A stretch of 64,000 nucleotides of DNA from Asticcacaulis aquaticus (GCF_028550415.1 NZ_JAQQKX010000001.1:434001-498000); one strand, 5' to 3'; numbered from the stretch's first letter, positions 19,497 through 29,189 are shown. Program-made: numbers and translations. Notes: generated from the letters alone by a model not told the origin.

Positions 19497-22142
19497 ATGA
19501 ACCTCGTCATCGTCGAAAGCCCGGCCAAGGCCAAAACCATCAACAAGTATCTCGGCAAGGATTACACCGTGCTGGCCTCCTACGGCCACGTGCGCGATCT
19601 GCCGTCGAAGGATGGGTCGGTGAAGCCCGACGAAGACTTCGCCATGAGCTGGGAAGTCGACGCCAAGGCGAGCAAACGCCTGAGCGACATCGCCGACGCC
19701 GCCAAGAAGTCCGACCGCGTTATCCTCGCGACCGACCCCGACCGCGAAGGCGAGGCCATTTCGTGGCACGTACTCGAAGTTCTCAACAAAAAGAAGGTGT
19801 TGAAGGAAAAGGTCGTCGAACGCGTCACCTTCAACGCCATCACCAAGTCCGCCGTGCAGGAGGCCATGGCCGCTCCGCGTCAGATCGACATGGAACTGGT
19901 CGAGGCCTATCTGGCGCGCCGCGCGCTGGACTATCTGGTCGGCTTTACCCTGTCCCCCGTTTTGTGGCGCAAGCTGCCGGGTGCGCGTTCGGCCGGTCGG
20001 GTGCAGTCGGTGGCGCTCAAGATCGTGGTGGACCGCGAGCTTGAGATCGAGAAGTTCAAGACCGAGGAATACTGGACCGTCGACGCCGAGGTCTCGGCCA
20101 ATTCGCCGCCCTTCACCGCGCGTCTGAACCTGCTCAATGGCAAGAAGCTGGCCAAGTTCGACCTGAACACCGCCGACAAGGCCGAGGACGCGCGCAAGGC
20201 GATCTCGCTGTCGAAATTCGCCGTCGAAGCGGTCGAGCAAAAGCCCGGCAAGCGCACACCGCCGCCGCCGTTCACCACCTCGACCCTGCAGCAGGAAGCC
20301 GCGCGCAAGCTTGGGTTCAACGCCCAGCGCACCATGCAGACGGCGCAGAAGCTGTACGAAGGCGTCGATATCGGCGGCGAAACGACCGGCCTGATCACCT
20401 ATATGCGGACCGACGGCGTCTATATCGAGCCACAGGCCATCAGTGAGATCCGCAAGGTTATCGGCGAGCGCTTCGGCGCACCTTACGTGCCCGGTGAACC
20501 GCGCCACTACAAGGTCAAGGCCAAGAACGCGCAGGAAGCCCACGAAGCCATCCGCCCGACCTCGCTCTATCGCCGTCCGGAGACCCTGCGCCTCGACGGC
20601 GATCAGGCGCGTCTGTACGAGCTGATCTGGAAGCGGACCATGGCCTCGCAGATGGAAGCCGCGCGCGTCGAAAAGACGACCATCGACCTGCTCAATCAGG
20701 ACAAGGCGATAGGCCTGCGCGCAACGGGGCAAGTCATCACCTTCGACGGCTATCTGGCCCTCTACGAAGAAGGCAAGGACGACGAGACGGACGAAGACGG
20801 CGGCCGCCTGCCCATGCTGCGCACCGGCACCCTGGTCGATGTCCACGACATCAAGCCCGCCCAGCACTTCACCGAGCCGCCGCCGCGCTATTCCGAAGCC
20901 TCACTGGTCAAGCGCATGGAAGAACTGGGCATCGGGCGTCCCTCGACCTACGCCTCGGTCCTGACCGTGCTGCGCGATCGCGACTATGTCCGCATGGACA
21001 AGAACCGCTTTATCCCCGAGGACAAGGGCCGTCTGGTCACCGCCTTCCTCGATCAGTTCTTCTCGCGCTACGTGCAGTACGATTTCACCGCCGATCTCGA
21101 AGAAAAGCTCGATCTGGTCTCGGCGGGCGACCTCAACTGGAAGGCGCTGCTGCGCGAATTCTGGGACGCCTTCAATGCCAAGGCCGGGGAAATCGCCGAA
21201 TTCCGCGTGTCGGAAGTGCTGGATCGCCTGAACGAGTCGCTGGGGCCGCACATCTTCCCCGATAAGGGCGATGGCTCGAACCCACGCGCCTGTCCGTCGT
21301 GTTCTGAAGGCCTGCTCAGCCTGAAAACCTCGCGCTTCGGTGCCTTTATCGGCTGCTCGAACTACCCGGAATGCAAATATACGCGCCCGGTCGGCAACCC
21401 CGAAAACGCCTCCGACGACGGCGGCGCGGCGGGCGACCGCGAACTTGGCACCGATCCGGAAACCGGCAAAGTCGTCTCGCTGAAAATCGGACGTTTCGGG
21501 CCTTACGTGCAACTGGGCGAAGCCGAGTCGAAAGAGGACAAGCCGAAACGCTCAAGCTTGCCGAAGGCGTGGCCTCCGGCGTCGATCGACCTTGAACGCG
21601 CGCTGAAACTGCTGTCCATGCCGCGCGAAGTCGGTCTGCACCCCGAAGATGGCAAGCCCATCGTCGCGGCTCTGGGCCGGTTCGGGCCGTTCATCGAGCA
21701 CAACAAGACCTATGCCAATCTGACCAGCTTCGAGGATATCTTCGAGGTCGGGCTGAACCGCGCCGTGGTCCTGCTGGCCGAAAAGCGCGCCAATGGCAAG
21801 GGCAAGGCGTCGTCGGTCGCGCCGCTCAAGGAACTGGGCGCGCATCCGGAATCGGGCGACCCGATTCAGGTCATGGCCGGTCGCTATGGGCCTTACGTCA
21901 AATGCGGCAAGGTCAATGCGACCATCCCGAAGGATGTTCAACCCGAAGACGTGACGCTGGAACTGGCGCTGGAGCTGATCGCGGCCAAGGGCGGCGTGAA
22001 AGCGGGCGCGAAAAAGGCTCCGGCCAAGAAGGCCGCTACGAAAACCACGGCGGCCAAAAAACCTGCGGCGAAGAAGACGATCACCGCAGCCAAAAAGGCA
22101 CCGGCGAAAAAAGCCTCCGCAAAGGCCAAGACGGAGGCATAA
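19497..22142 (+). CDS. topA: DNA topoisomerase I
   Basis: An 881-residue type IA topoisomerase that relaxes negative supercoils. The TOPRIM domain starts at once (NLVIVESPAKAKTINKYLG) with the DPDREGEAISWH acidic motif. The active-site tyrosine is Tyr302 in GLITYMRTDG. A single Cys4 zinc ribbon (CPSCSEGLLS then GCSNYPEC) is near residue 590, followed by repeated TopA C-terminal domains with GRFGPYV-type motifs, and a Lys/Ala tail of about 45 residues that likely binds DNA. A GTG at 19443 would add 18 residues, but the family begins at MNLVIVESPAKA. Confidence 0.97.
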   Translation: MNLVIVESPAKAKTINKYLGKDYTVLASYGHVRDLPSKDGSVKPDEDFAMSWEVDAKASKRLSDIADAAKKSDRVILATDPDREGEAISWHVLEVLNKKKVLKEKVVERVTFNAITKSAVQEAMAAPRQIDMELVEAYLARRALDYLVGFTLSPVLWRKLPGARSAGRVQSVALKIVVDRELEIEKFKTEEYWTVDAEVSANSPPFTARLNLLNGKKLAKFDLNTADKAEDARKAISLSKFAVEAVEQKPGKRTPPPPFTTSTLQQEAARKLGFNAQRTMQTAQKLYEGVDIGGETTGLITYMRTDGVYIEPQAISEIRKVIGERFGAPYVPGEPRHYKVKAKNAQEAHEAIRPTSLYRRPETLRLDGDQARLYELIWKRTMASQMEAARVEKTTIDLLNQDKAIGLRATGQVITFDGYLALYEEGKDDETDEDGGRLPMLRTGTLVDVHDIKPAQHFTEPPPRYSEASLVKRMEELGIGRPSTYASVLTVLRDRDYVRMDKNRFIPEDKGRLVTAFLDQFFSRYVQYDFTADLEEKLDLVSAGDLNWKALLREFWDAFNAKAGEIAEFRVSEVLDRLNESLGPHIFPDKGDGSNPRACPSCSEGLLSLKTSRFGAFIGCSNYPECKYTRPVGNPENASDDGGAAGDRELGTDPETGKVVSLKIGRFGPYVQLGEAESKEDKPKRSSLPKAWPPASIDLERALKLLSMPREVGLHPEDGKPIVAALGRFGPFIEHNKTYANLTSFEDIFEVGLNRAVVLLAEKRANGKGKASSVAPLKELGAHPESGDPIQVMAGRYGPYVKCGKVNATIPKDVQPEDVTLELALELIAAKGGVKAGAKKAPAKKAATKTTAAKKPAAKKTITAAKKAPAKKASAKAKTEA

Positions 22143-22162
22143 TTCGACGTTCGGGGGGCGGA

Positions 22163-22873
22163 ATGCGGCTATTTATAGGTTCATGCGTGATACTGGCGCT
22201 GGCATTGGCGGCGTTTGGGTATGCGCGCACCTTACCTCATATGACGGACAGAACGGCTTTTGAGGCCGGTGCGGCAGCCATTGAGGCGCAGTCATCGCCA
22301 CAAGACTACGAGGCGTATGATCGGCTTTATGAGACCTATGCAACGCCCCGAAATCAAATCAAACGTATTAGCCTGACACTCGCCGCTGTAGCCGCAGGGG
22401 CCATACTTTTGTTTCACCGAGGCCTCAACGGCCTGATATCACCCGCGAACAAATGGCTGATAATACCGGTCGGACTGATTGCCTCCGGTTTGACGGCCTG
22501 GGGTGCTATTCAGGATGTCGAAGAATTGTACGGTATGGCCATCATACCTTTTTGGAGCGGTGCCGATGCGGCAACCGCCCGAGGGGTCGTCTTCGGAATA
22601 TTTCCCATGACGCTGTTGCTGGTTGGTTTGAACGCAGTGTTTCTCATCGGACAAAAATTTAATTTTCGGACACGACTCATTCCGATCAATCTTCGAAAAG
22701 CCAACCTGTTCATTTTAGGCGAACTCATTATTACAGCAGGTATGACCCTGTATGCCGCTTGGTATTTGAACTATTGCTCTTTGCTCAGCGCACCTTTGTG
22801 GTTCTATTTTTACGGTTCGATTCTCGCTATTCGCGCGCAAGCGCATGGCTCTGCAGACCGCAGAGTCGCATAG
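22163..22873 (+). CDS. Polytopic membrane protein, function unknown
   Basis: A 236-residue protein with about six hydrophobic segments: 3-21, 71-92, 98-118, 141-162 and two near 185-225. The start at 22163 follows GGGGGGCGGA and lies 20 bases after topA, so it may be co-transcribed. Its sequence is clearly less GC-rich than topA and rnr on either side, suggesting recent acquisition or relaxed selection. No family was recognised. Confidence 0.6.
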   Translation: MRLFIGSCVILALALAAFGYARTLPHMTDRTAFEAGAAAIEAQSSPQDYEAYDRLYETYATPRNQIKRISLTLAAVAAGAILLFHRGLNGLISPANKWLIIPVGLIASGLTAWGAIQDVEELYGMAIIPFWSGADAATARGVVFGIFPMTLLLVGLNAVFLIGQKFNFRTRLIPINLRKANLFILGELIITAGMTLYAAWYLNYCSLLSAPLWFYFYGSILAIRAQAHGSADRRVA

Positions 22874-22930
22874 ATATAAACAAGCGGCCCACTTATCCCC
22901 TCCCCTGAAACCTGCGCTCATGATAGGCGC

Positions 22931-23380
22931 ATGTCTGAGATCAATCGCACAAAGGAACAGTTCAGCCCCGAAGAACGCCGGGCGCGGTTGCGCGCCTTCG
23001 CCGATCGGATGCTGGCCTGTGCGGAAAAACTGCCCGATCCGGAAACCTTGCCCGAGATTGAACGTGCCGTCCGCGTCGGTAACCGCATCGAGCGGCTCTA
23101 TGCCCGCGCCGATGCATCTGAGGCCGCGGCGGCCAAATCGAAGCTTGAGGTCCATCAACACACCGCGGCCCTGCAAAGCGCCAAGGCCGACATCGTGCGT
23201 CAGGCGGAACACACCGCGCTTTGCCAGCGTCGGGAACGCATGCGCGACGACGAGATGCTGCGCAACGAGCCAAAACTGGCGCGCAGGCTGATCGAACAAC
23301 GCACCGGCCGACCGCTGGAGGATTATCTGGCGATGAGGCAGGCTGAGGCGGAAGTTTCGGCTACCGAAGATGGGCCTTGA
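22931..23380 (+). CDS. Hypothetical helical protein
   Basis: A 149-residue charged protein, almost entirely predicted helical from its Ala/Arg/Glu pattern, with two cysteines (positions about 30 and 97). It starts MSEINRTKEQFSPEERRAR and ends in a short disordered tail. No signal peptide or membrane segment. Codon use is typical of the genome. No clear ribosome binding site is seen, and no family was recognised. It lies upstream of rnr, separated by a palindromic repeat. Confidence 0.55.
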   Translation: MSEINRTKEQFSPEERRARLRAFADRMLACAEKLPDPETLPEIERAVRVGNRIERLYARADASEAAAAKSKLEVHQHTAALQSAKADIVRQAEHTALCQRRERMRDDEMLRNEPKLARRLIEQRTGRPLEDYLAMRQAEAEVSATEDGP

Positions 23381-23385
23381 TCTTT

Positions 23386-23442
23386 TCCCCTCACCCCAAC
23401 CGCCACCGGGCGCCCGGCTCTCCCCATAGGGGCGAGGGGGTA
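23386..23442. repeat. Intergenic palindromic repeat, CCCCTC/GAGGGG type
   Basis: A run beginning CCCCTCACCCCAACCGCC and ending GGGGCGAGGGGG folds on itself and shares its ends with elements at 34610-34733 and 37288-37453. It lies between two same-strand genes, just before rnr. Single copy here, not an inverted pair. Confidence 0.6.
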
Positions 23443-23495
23443 TAGGCCGCAACTAATCGTGGCCCCGTCGTCGTAAACGCTTTACACTGCGATTC

Positions 23496-25886
23496 ATGAC
23501 ACGCACGCCCAAGCTGCCCCGTACCCCCCGCGCCAATGGTTCCTTTCAGGGCCTTCCCGACGATGACACCCTGCTGGAGGTGCTGCGCACCGCCCGCGAA
23601 CTGGATGTCAGCGATCTGGCCAAGCAATTCGGCCTCAAGGGCGACGAACGCCGCGCCCTGCGGCAAAAGCTGAAACTGCTGAGCGAATCGGGCAAGCTGA
23701 ACAAGAGCGGGCGCAAGACGTTCGGCGCGGTCGGCACCTTGCCCGAAACCGGCGTCGCCGAGGTCGTGGAACGCGACGTCGACGGCGATCTGTGGGTCAA
23801 GTGGGGAAAAGCCGACGATCCCAAGCTGAAGCACAAGCCGCCGCTGGCCCGCCTCGCGCCGCTGAAACGCACCGTCGCCCAGACGCCGCCGACGGTGGGC
23901 GACCGAATCTATGTGCGCTTCGAATATGTTAATGACGAATGGATCGCCCATCTGGTCAAGGTCCTCGATCAGGGCGCGGCCAAGCTGGTCGGCGTCGTGC
24001 GCATCTCGAAAAAGGGCAAGTCAGGCCGCGAAATCCGTCTGGAAAGCGTCGATCGCAAGGCGAAGGACAGCTATACGCTGGTCGCCGGGTCCATCGACTC
24101 GCTCGAAGATGGCGACGTGGTCATCGCCGCGCCGCAAGGTGGCACGCACCGCTTCGGGCCGAAACCCGCGCGCCTGGTCGAGGTCATCGGTAAGGAAGAC
24201 AGCCCACGCATCGCCTCGATCATGGCCATCCACGCCCACGGCCTGAAGGTCGGGTTCGCGTCTTCGACCGAGGACGAAGCGAAGAACGCCGTCGCGCCAG
24301 ACCTGAAAGGCCGCAAGGATCTGCGCGACCTGCCGCTGATCACCATCGACCCGTCCGACGCCAAGGACCACGACGACGCCGTATACGCCCATGCCGACGA
24401 AGACGAGGCCAATCCCGGCGGCCACGTCGTCTGGGTCGCCATCGCCGACGTCGCCCACTATGTGAAGTCGAACTCGTCGCTCGACCGCGACGCGCGCGAC
24501 AAGGGCAATTCGACCTATTTCCCCGACCGCGTCGAGCCGATGCTGCCGCACGTCCTGTCGTCGGGACTGTGCTCGCTTCAGGAAGGCGAGAACCGCGCCA
24601 CGCTTGCCGTGCGCATGGTCTTCGATGCCGATGGCAAGAAGATCAGCCACAGTTTCGTGCGCGGCCTGATGCGTTCGGCGGCCAAGCTCAGCTACGAGCA
24701 GGCGCAGGCGGCCATCGACGGCACGCCGGACGAACAGACCCAGCCCATCCTTGAGACCCTGCTCAAGCCCTTGTGGGCGGCGCACGCTTGCCTGACGCGT
24801 GGCCGCAATGCCCGTCAGCCGCTACAGATCACCTCGGTCGAGCGCAAGGTACAACTCGATAAGGACGGCAATGTCGTCGCCATCACACCGCGCGTCTCGT
24901 TGGAGGCGCACAAGCTGATCGAAGAGATGATGATTCAGGCCAATGTCTCCGCCGCCGAGACGCTGGAAAAGCATAAGACGCCGCTGATCTACCGCGTCCA
25001 CGAACAACCGAGCCTCGAAAAGGTCGGTAATCTGGCCGACTTCCTGTCGACGATTGGCCTCCCGTGGAACAAGGGCGAACCGCCGCGCACCGAACGCTTC
25101 AACCAGCTTCTGAACAAGGAAAAGGACGGCCCGCACTTCGACATCATCAACGAAGTCGTCCTGCGCACCCAGATGCAGGCTCATTACAGCGCCGAAAACT
25201 TCGGCCACTTCGGGCTCAATCTCGACCGCTATGCGCACTTCACCTCGCCGATCCGCCGCTATGCCGACCTGATCGTGCACCGGGCGCTGATCCGGGCACT
25301 GAAGCTGGGCGACGACGGCCTGACCGACTACGAGGTCAAGACCATGGCCGACACCGCCGAGCACATCACGGCGACCGAGCGCCGCTCGATGCAGGCCGAA
25401 CGCGAGGCCATCGAGCGCTATGTGGCCTCGTTCCTTGAGAACAAGGTCGGCGCGACCTTCGAGGGCCGCATCGTCGGCGTCACGCGCTTTGGGATGTTCG
25501 TCAAGCTGACCGAAACCGGCGCCGACGGCATCATCCCGGCGTCGTCCTTGCGTGACGATTACTATATCCACGACGACACGGCCCATGCGCTGGTCGGCGA
25601 ACGGACAGGCAAGCGCTGGCCACTGGGGCGGCTGATCGAGGTCGAGCTGCTGGAGGCCATGCCGATGACCGGCGGGCTGGTCTTCAAGGCGATCTCCGAG
25701 GCCTCGCCGCCCGATCCCAATGCCCCGCGCGTCAGGCTGGGTGTCCGGTCGCGTGTCGACTCCAGCCGCGGCGGCAAGCCCGTACCCCGCAACGGGCCGG
25801 GGGGCGGCTCGCGCAAACCCGGCGAAAAGCCGCGTCAAAAGGGCGTGACGGAGAAATCGAAGACTAAAAAGGGCAAGCGGAGATAA
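23496..25886 (+). CDS. rnr: Ribonuclease R
   Basis: A 796-residue 3'-5' exoribonuclease that degrades structured RNA. Order of domains: N-terminal winged helix (about 25-75), cold-shock domains (75-250), RNB catalytic domain with the acidic motif DPSDAKDHDDAV at about 284-295, S1 domain (about 645-730; GRIVGVTRFGMFVKL), and a basic Lys/Arg/Gly tail. Length is usual for the family. The region HFTSPIRRYADL is the conserved end of the RNB domain. Confidence 0.97.
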   Translation: MTRTPKLPRTPRANGSFQGLPDDDTLLEVLRTARELDVSDLAKQFGLKGDERRALRQKLKLLSESGKLNKSGRKTFGAVGTLPETGVAEVVERDVDGDLWVKWGKADDPKLKHKPPLARLAPLKRTVAQTPPTVGDRIYVRFEYVNDEWIAHLVKVLDQGAAKLVGVVRISKKGKSGREIRLESVDRKAKDSYTLVAGSIDSLEDGDVVIAAPQGGTHRFGPKPARLVEVIGKEDSPRIASIMAIHAHGLKVGFASSTEDEAKNAVAPDLKGRKDLRDLPLITIDPSDAKDHDDAVYAHADEDEANPGGHVVWVAIADVAHYVKSNSSLDRDARDKGNSTYFPDRVEPMLPHVLSSGLCSLQEGENRATLAVRMVFDADGKKISHSFVRGLMRSAAKLSYEQAQAAIDGTPDEQTQPILETLLKPLWAAHACLTRGRNARQPLQITSVERKVQLDKDGNVVAITPRVSLEAHKLIEEMMIQANVSAAETLEKHKTPLIYRVHEQPSLEKVGNLADFLSTIGLPWNKGEPPRTERFNQLLNKEKDGPHFDIINEVVLRTQMQAHYSAENFGHFGLNLDRYAHFTSPIRRYADLIVHRALIRALKLGDDGLTDYEVKTMADTAEHITATERRSMQAEREAIERYVASFLENKVGATFEGRIVGVTRFGMFVKLTETGADGIIPASSLRDDYYIHDDTAHALVGERTGKRWPLGRLIEVELLEAMPMTGGLVFKAISEASPPDPNAPRVRLGVRSRVDSSRGGKPVPRNGPGGGSRKPGEKPRQKGVTEKSKTKKGKRR

Positions 25887-25899
25887 CCCTCACCTCATA

Positions 25900-26090
25900 C
25901 TCCCCCGGCGTGCCGGGGGAGGTGGCAGCAAGCGCAGCGACGCTGACGGTGGGGGGCTCGCGTAGAATCCGCGCCCGAACCTGATCGCTCACCTATGCGC
26001 TGCCACGACAGCGCAGGCCCCCACCACCACATCTCACTTGCTTCGCAAGTTCGTGCGGTCCCCCTCCCCAGTAAACTGGGGAGGTATGAG
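25900..26090. repeat. Inverted pair of palindromic repeats after rnr
   Basis: Left element: CTCCCCCGGCGTGCCGGGGGAG hairpin followed by GTGGCAGCAAGCGCAGCGA and GGTGGGGGG. Right element, about 60 bases away, is the same plan inverted: CCCCCACCACC, a CTTGCTTCGCAAG hairpin, then CCCCTCCCCAGTAAACTGGGGAGG. The first hairpin may also terminate rnr. The same architecture recurs at 31691-31890. Confidence 0.65.
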
Positions 26091-26165
26091 AAACTCTCCA
26101 CCCTTTGCGAACTCACGGCTCGCTTCTCATCGCATCCTTATCCGCGTGCGGCGACAATCGTTCGC

Positions 26166-26648
26166 ATGAGCGAACACCCGTCCTATCTGAACTTCGACAA
26201 GGCAAGCTATGCGTGGCGACCCGATGTCGACTACTGCGCCCACCCCGAAGCCTATCGCGTTGGGCGCGGCGAGCAAGGCGTGCTGATCGTCGAGCCCTAC
26301 AAGAGCCAGATGACGCCGCACTGGCGCTTCAAGACGCCGGAGATCGCCCGCGAAAGCGCCGAGCGCCTCACTGCCATGTTTCTAGCCTATCTGGACGCGG
26401 AGGACTTTGTCGGTGCCGATATGGCGCGCAAGTTCCTGCAAATGGGTTTCACGCGCGCCCGCCGCTACGCCAATTACAAGGGCGGACGCAAGTACGATAA
26501 AGACCGCAACCATGCGCCGCTTGAGCGCGGCACCGGCGACCCGCAGAAGGCCGAGAGCGCGCGCATCTTCTACGACGCCTGGCGCGAAGCCGAGGCCCAC
26601 CCCGACTATGCGCGGCTCAAGGCCGAGTGGAAGCAAAACTATGGTTAA
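26166..26648 (+). CDS. DUF4385 family protein
   Basis: A 160-residue protein. The conserved stretches HPEAYRVGRGEQGVLIVEPYK and PHWRFKTPEIA, followed by the MARKFLQMGFTRARRYANYKGG region, match what I know of DUF4385. Function unknown. No signal or membrane segment. The frame is open from 25995, but that part lies in the repeat, so the ATG at 26166 is used. Confidence 0.8.
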   Translation: MSEHPSYLNFDKASYAWRPDVDYCAHPEAYRVGRGEQGVLIVEPYKSQMTPHWRFKTPEIARESAERLTAMFLAYLDAEDFVGADMARKFLQMGFTRARRYANYKGGRKYDKDRNHAPLERGTGDPQKAESARIFYDAWREAEAHPDYARLKAEWKQNYG

Positions 26649-26697
26649 GCGCATCCCTAAAAGTGTGCCGCGGTTTTAGGACCAGATGCGCGTCAAA

Positions 26698-27255
26698 CTA
26701 AGGTTTGATCGTCCCGGCCACCGGCCAGTCGGAGTCACCGACACGCTTGAGGTTCAGTTCGATAAACTTACGCCCCGGCTGGCCTTCGGCTATATACTCG
26801 CCGGTCTCGACCCAGGTGCCGTCCTTGATCACAATCAGGTAGCGTATTTTCGCTTTCGGCCCCGCCGCCATTTCCCAGACGAAGCCTTCGGGGGTGACCT
26901 CGAAGCTGTGCGTGCCGGCAAACCCGCCGCTATAGGCCCGGAACTCGTATTTCTGCGTCATCGCATTGTAGGAGACGACACCCAGCGCATTGAAGGCCAC
27001 CGCGCCGCCGTCTTCGTAGCCCTTGCCCTCGACCACCAGCACGTCACCGTCCAGCATGAAGCCCACGCGTTCGGTCTGGATGATGTCATAGGCCTTGCCC
27101 GCGCGATCGGTGCCCTTGGCGCGGCCCTTCCATACCCCGGTCATGGGCGACAGCTTGCTCATCTCCGGCTTGGCGGCAGGCGCCTTGGGCGTTTCCGCCA
27201 TGACGACCATCGGTGCGAGGCTTAGTATCAGGGTAAGGGCAACGGTTTTCAACAT
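26698..27255 (-). CDS. Secreted DUF1579-like protein
   Basis: A 185-residue protein with a Sec signal peptide (cleavage after VVMA near residue 20). The body is all-beta in appearance: MTGVWKGRAKG, FMLDGDVLVVEGKG, YEFRAYSGG, which resembles the DUF1579 calycin-like proteins. Function unknown; a ligand-binding beta barrel is possible. GGAGAT lies 8 bases before the ATG at 27255. The AraC-type regulator upstream is on the same strand 67 bases away and may share its transcript. Confidence 0.6.
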   Translation of the reverse strand: MLKTVALTLILSLAPMVVMAETPKAPAAKPEMSKLSPMTGVWKGRAKGTDRAGKAYDIIQTERVGFMLDGDVLVVEGKGYEDGGAVAFNALGVVSYNAMTQKYEFRAYSGGFAGTHSFEVTPEGFVWEMAAGPKAKIRYLIVIKDGTWVETGEYIAEGQPGRKFIELNLKRVGDSDWPVAGTIKP

Positions 27256-27322
27256 GGCGATCTCCTTTGAACGGCCGACCATAACACCGTTCCAGATCGC
27301 CCGATTGAACAAATCGGACAGG

Positions 27323-28096
27323 TTAAATATTGCCGACGTCGATATGACGGATCTGTTCCAGATATTGTTTCAGCATCTCCGGCGACAGGCCGAATACGGC
27401 CTTGAGTTCGCGCGTAAAATGCGGCTGGTCGGCATAGCCGTGATCCGCCGACACGGCGGCCTTGGCCTGGGCGTGCAGGACCAGATCGATACAGGCCCGC
27501 CGCACGCGCCTCAGTCGTGAAAATAGCTTTGGACTAAGCCCCGCCTCTCTGACGAACCGGCGACGCAGGTGCCGCTCGCTGACCCCCAGATCGTGGACCG
27601 GCAAGGCCCCCTCCCCGTCCGCCGCGATCAGTCGCCGGGCCAGTTCGCAGACGGCTTCATCACGCGGCCCGGCGCTATCCAGCCACGGCTGTGCGGCCTG
27701 CTCGAAGCAGTCGGCAAAGTCCGTCAGATCGGTGGCCCCGACACAGGCCTGCATGGCGGCCGCCCAGTCCGGCGACACCACGGCCAGCGGCAGGACGCGC
27801 TCCGCCAAAGCCGCGGCCTCAAGCCCGGTCAGGGCGCGAAACGCCCCGGCATGAAACCGCGCCCCGAAATAGCGCACGCCCTGATGGACCTCGGTGCGAA
27901 TCGCCTGAGCCGACGGTCCGACCCAGTTGAAAAAGGCCTGCCCCGTCGGGATGACGATAACCGCCAGACTGATCGTGCCGTCGGGGACTATGACGTGTTC
28001 GAACGCCGGTGGATCGTGATCGTCCACAGAAAAGCGCCAGAATCGCTCGATATAGGGCGCATATTCCAGCGACGGCGGGCGTTCTTCGTATCGCAT
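27323..28096 (-). CDS. AraC family transcriptional regulator
   Basis: A 257-residue regulator. The N-terminal half has the pattern PYIERFWRF ... HVIVPDGTISL ... GVRYFGARFHAGAF of sensor domains common in AraC proteins. The C-terminal half has two helix-turn-helix units, the second ending ADQPHFTRELKAVFGLSPE. A TTG three codons upstream is possible, but ATG at 28096 is preferred. It probably controls the neighbouring secreted protein, an inference from position only. Confidence 0.85.
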   Translation of the reverse strand: MRYEERPPSLEYAPYIERFWRFSVDDHDPPAFEHVIVPDGTISLAVIVIPTGQAFFNWVGPSAQAIRTEVHQGVRYFGARFHAGAFRALTGLEAAALAERVLPLAVVSPDWAAAMQACVGATDLTDFADCFEQAAQPWLDSAGPRDEAVCELARRLIAADGEGALPVHDLGVSERHLRRRFVREAGLSPKLFSRLRRVRRACIDLVLHAQAKAAVSADHGYADQPHFTRELKAVFGLSPEMLKQYLEQIRHIDVGNI

Positions 28097-28202
28097 TCGC
28101 GGCAAATGTCCTTTATAGAGGCGGCAACAGGTCCAGTCTGGCCGGAAACGGCGCGAAAGCCAATCTTTCGTGCCGATAATGTATGAAATCTACATTCCGC
28201 CA

Positions 28203-28230
28203 TTGACTTCCGGACGCAGATGCGTATTTT
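28203..28230 (+). promoter_or_regulatory. Candidate sigma-70-type promoter of rpmG
   Basis: TTGACT (28203-28208) and TATTTT (28225-28230) are 16 bases apart, about 80 bases before the rpmG start. The -35 box is good and the -10 weak; chosen by eye only. Confidence 0.4.
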
Positions 28231-28308
28231 CCGCGCCTCTGAAAGATTTGTGCGGCGCTGGGTGTCTCCTCAATCGTCCGCTGACCAACCGTTTGAGGGT
28301 TTTAAACC

Positions 28309-28476
28309 ATGGCAAAGCCAGCCTCCATCAAGATCCGCCTGAACTCGACGGCGGACACCGGCTTCTTCTACGTCACCAAGAAGAACGCCCGCACCAAGAC
28401 CGAAAAGATGGTCCTGAAGAAGTACGATCCGGTTGTGCGTAAGCACGTCGAATTCCGCGAAGGCAAGATCAAGTAA
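28309..28476 (+). CDS. rpmG: 50S ribosomal protein bL33
   Basis: A 55-residue protein starting [20 protein letters not shown] and ending VEFREGKIK, with the [10 protein letters not shown] segment diagnostic of bL33. It lacks the Cys-x2-Cys pairs, so it is the zinc-independent form. It forms part of the large subunit near the E site. It is monocistronic, with a candidate promoter at 28203 and a strong terminator at 28514. Confidence 0.97.
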   Translation: MAKPASIKIRLNSTADTGFFYVTKKNARTKTEKMVLKKYDPVVRKHVEFREGKIK

Positions 28477-28513
28477 GCCAAAAGCTTATTTGGCGTCTCG
28501 CATTATGAGATTT

Positions 28514-28548
28514 AAAAAACCGCGTCCGGTTCGCCGGGCGCGGTTTTT
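28514..28548 (+). terminator. Rho-independent terminator of rpmG
   Basis: A 15-bp stem AAAAACCGCGTCCGG/CCGGGCGCGGTTTTT with a TTCG loop and T-run lies 38 bases after the rpmG stop. Confidence 0.92.
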
Positions 28549-28643
28549 CTATGCCCGCCGGAACCCCTTACGGTATTTGTAAGCTGACGCCGCACACCCC
28601 CCCCATTAATGGATATCGTCGTTCTTAATTCTGCGGGGATACC

Positions 28644-29189
28644 ATGTCAAAGCCACATCATCTGACCATCTATACAACCGCCCTGTGCATCCTTATCGCC
28701 GCGGCCCCGCTTCATGCCGCCGAATTCGGCGACGAAAGCGCCCGTGTCTGGACCGAGCGCAACCTGTCACTTTTCAATGCCGCTACCCAGAACGTCCCCA
28801 CATCGGACGACCTGGACGCCAGTGAGGCCGCAGGCAACGCCTATTTCGGCGCTCTGAAAACAGCCTGCAGCGGCATCAGCGGCGAGCATATCCGCTATGG
28901 CGGCAAGAACATGCCGGTCTGGGCTCAGACCGCCCAGCAGCGTTTCTGCCTGGGGGCCGACAATCTGCGACGCGCCTACAGTTCCGGTAAAAAGGACAAG
29001 AAATACTGCGGCGACCTCAAGAGCGCCATTAGCTATGCCCAAAAAGCCGATGCGGCGAAAAATCCACCGGCCATCATGGCTTCGTCGCAGAAGCTGATTG
29101 AAGCTTCAGAAGCGCTGATGAACAGCCGGATCACGCTGGTGAAAAAGTCTATCCTCGGGGACAGCAAAATCGTGTTCAGCTGCTCATAA
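28644..29189 (+). CDS. Secreted protein, function unknown
   Basis: A 181-residue protein with a signal peptide (hydrophobic 8-24, cleavage after LHAA). The mature part is helical with four cysteines (positions about 75, 107, 127 and 180), enough for two disulfides in the periplasm. No family recognised. The start has GGGGAT upstream. It is convergent with pleD, and a shared stem GGCCTGATCGG/CCGATCAGGCC (29198-29233) lies between them. Confidence 0.6.
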   Translation: MSKPHHLTIYTTALCILIAAAPLHAAEFGDESARVWTERNLSLFNAATQNVPTSDDLDASEAAGNAYFGALKTACSGISGEHIRYGGKNMPVWAQTAQQRFCLGADNLRRAYSSGKKDKKYCGDLKSAISYAQKADAAKNPPAIMASSQKLIEASEALMNSRITLVKKSILGDSKIVFSCS

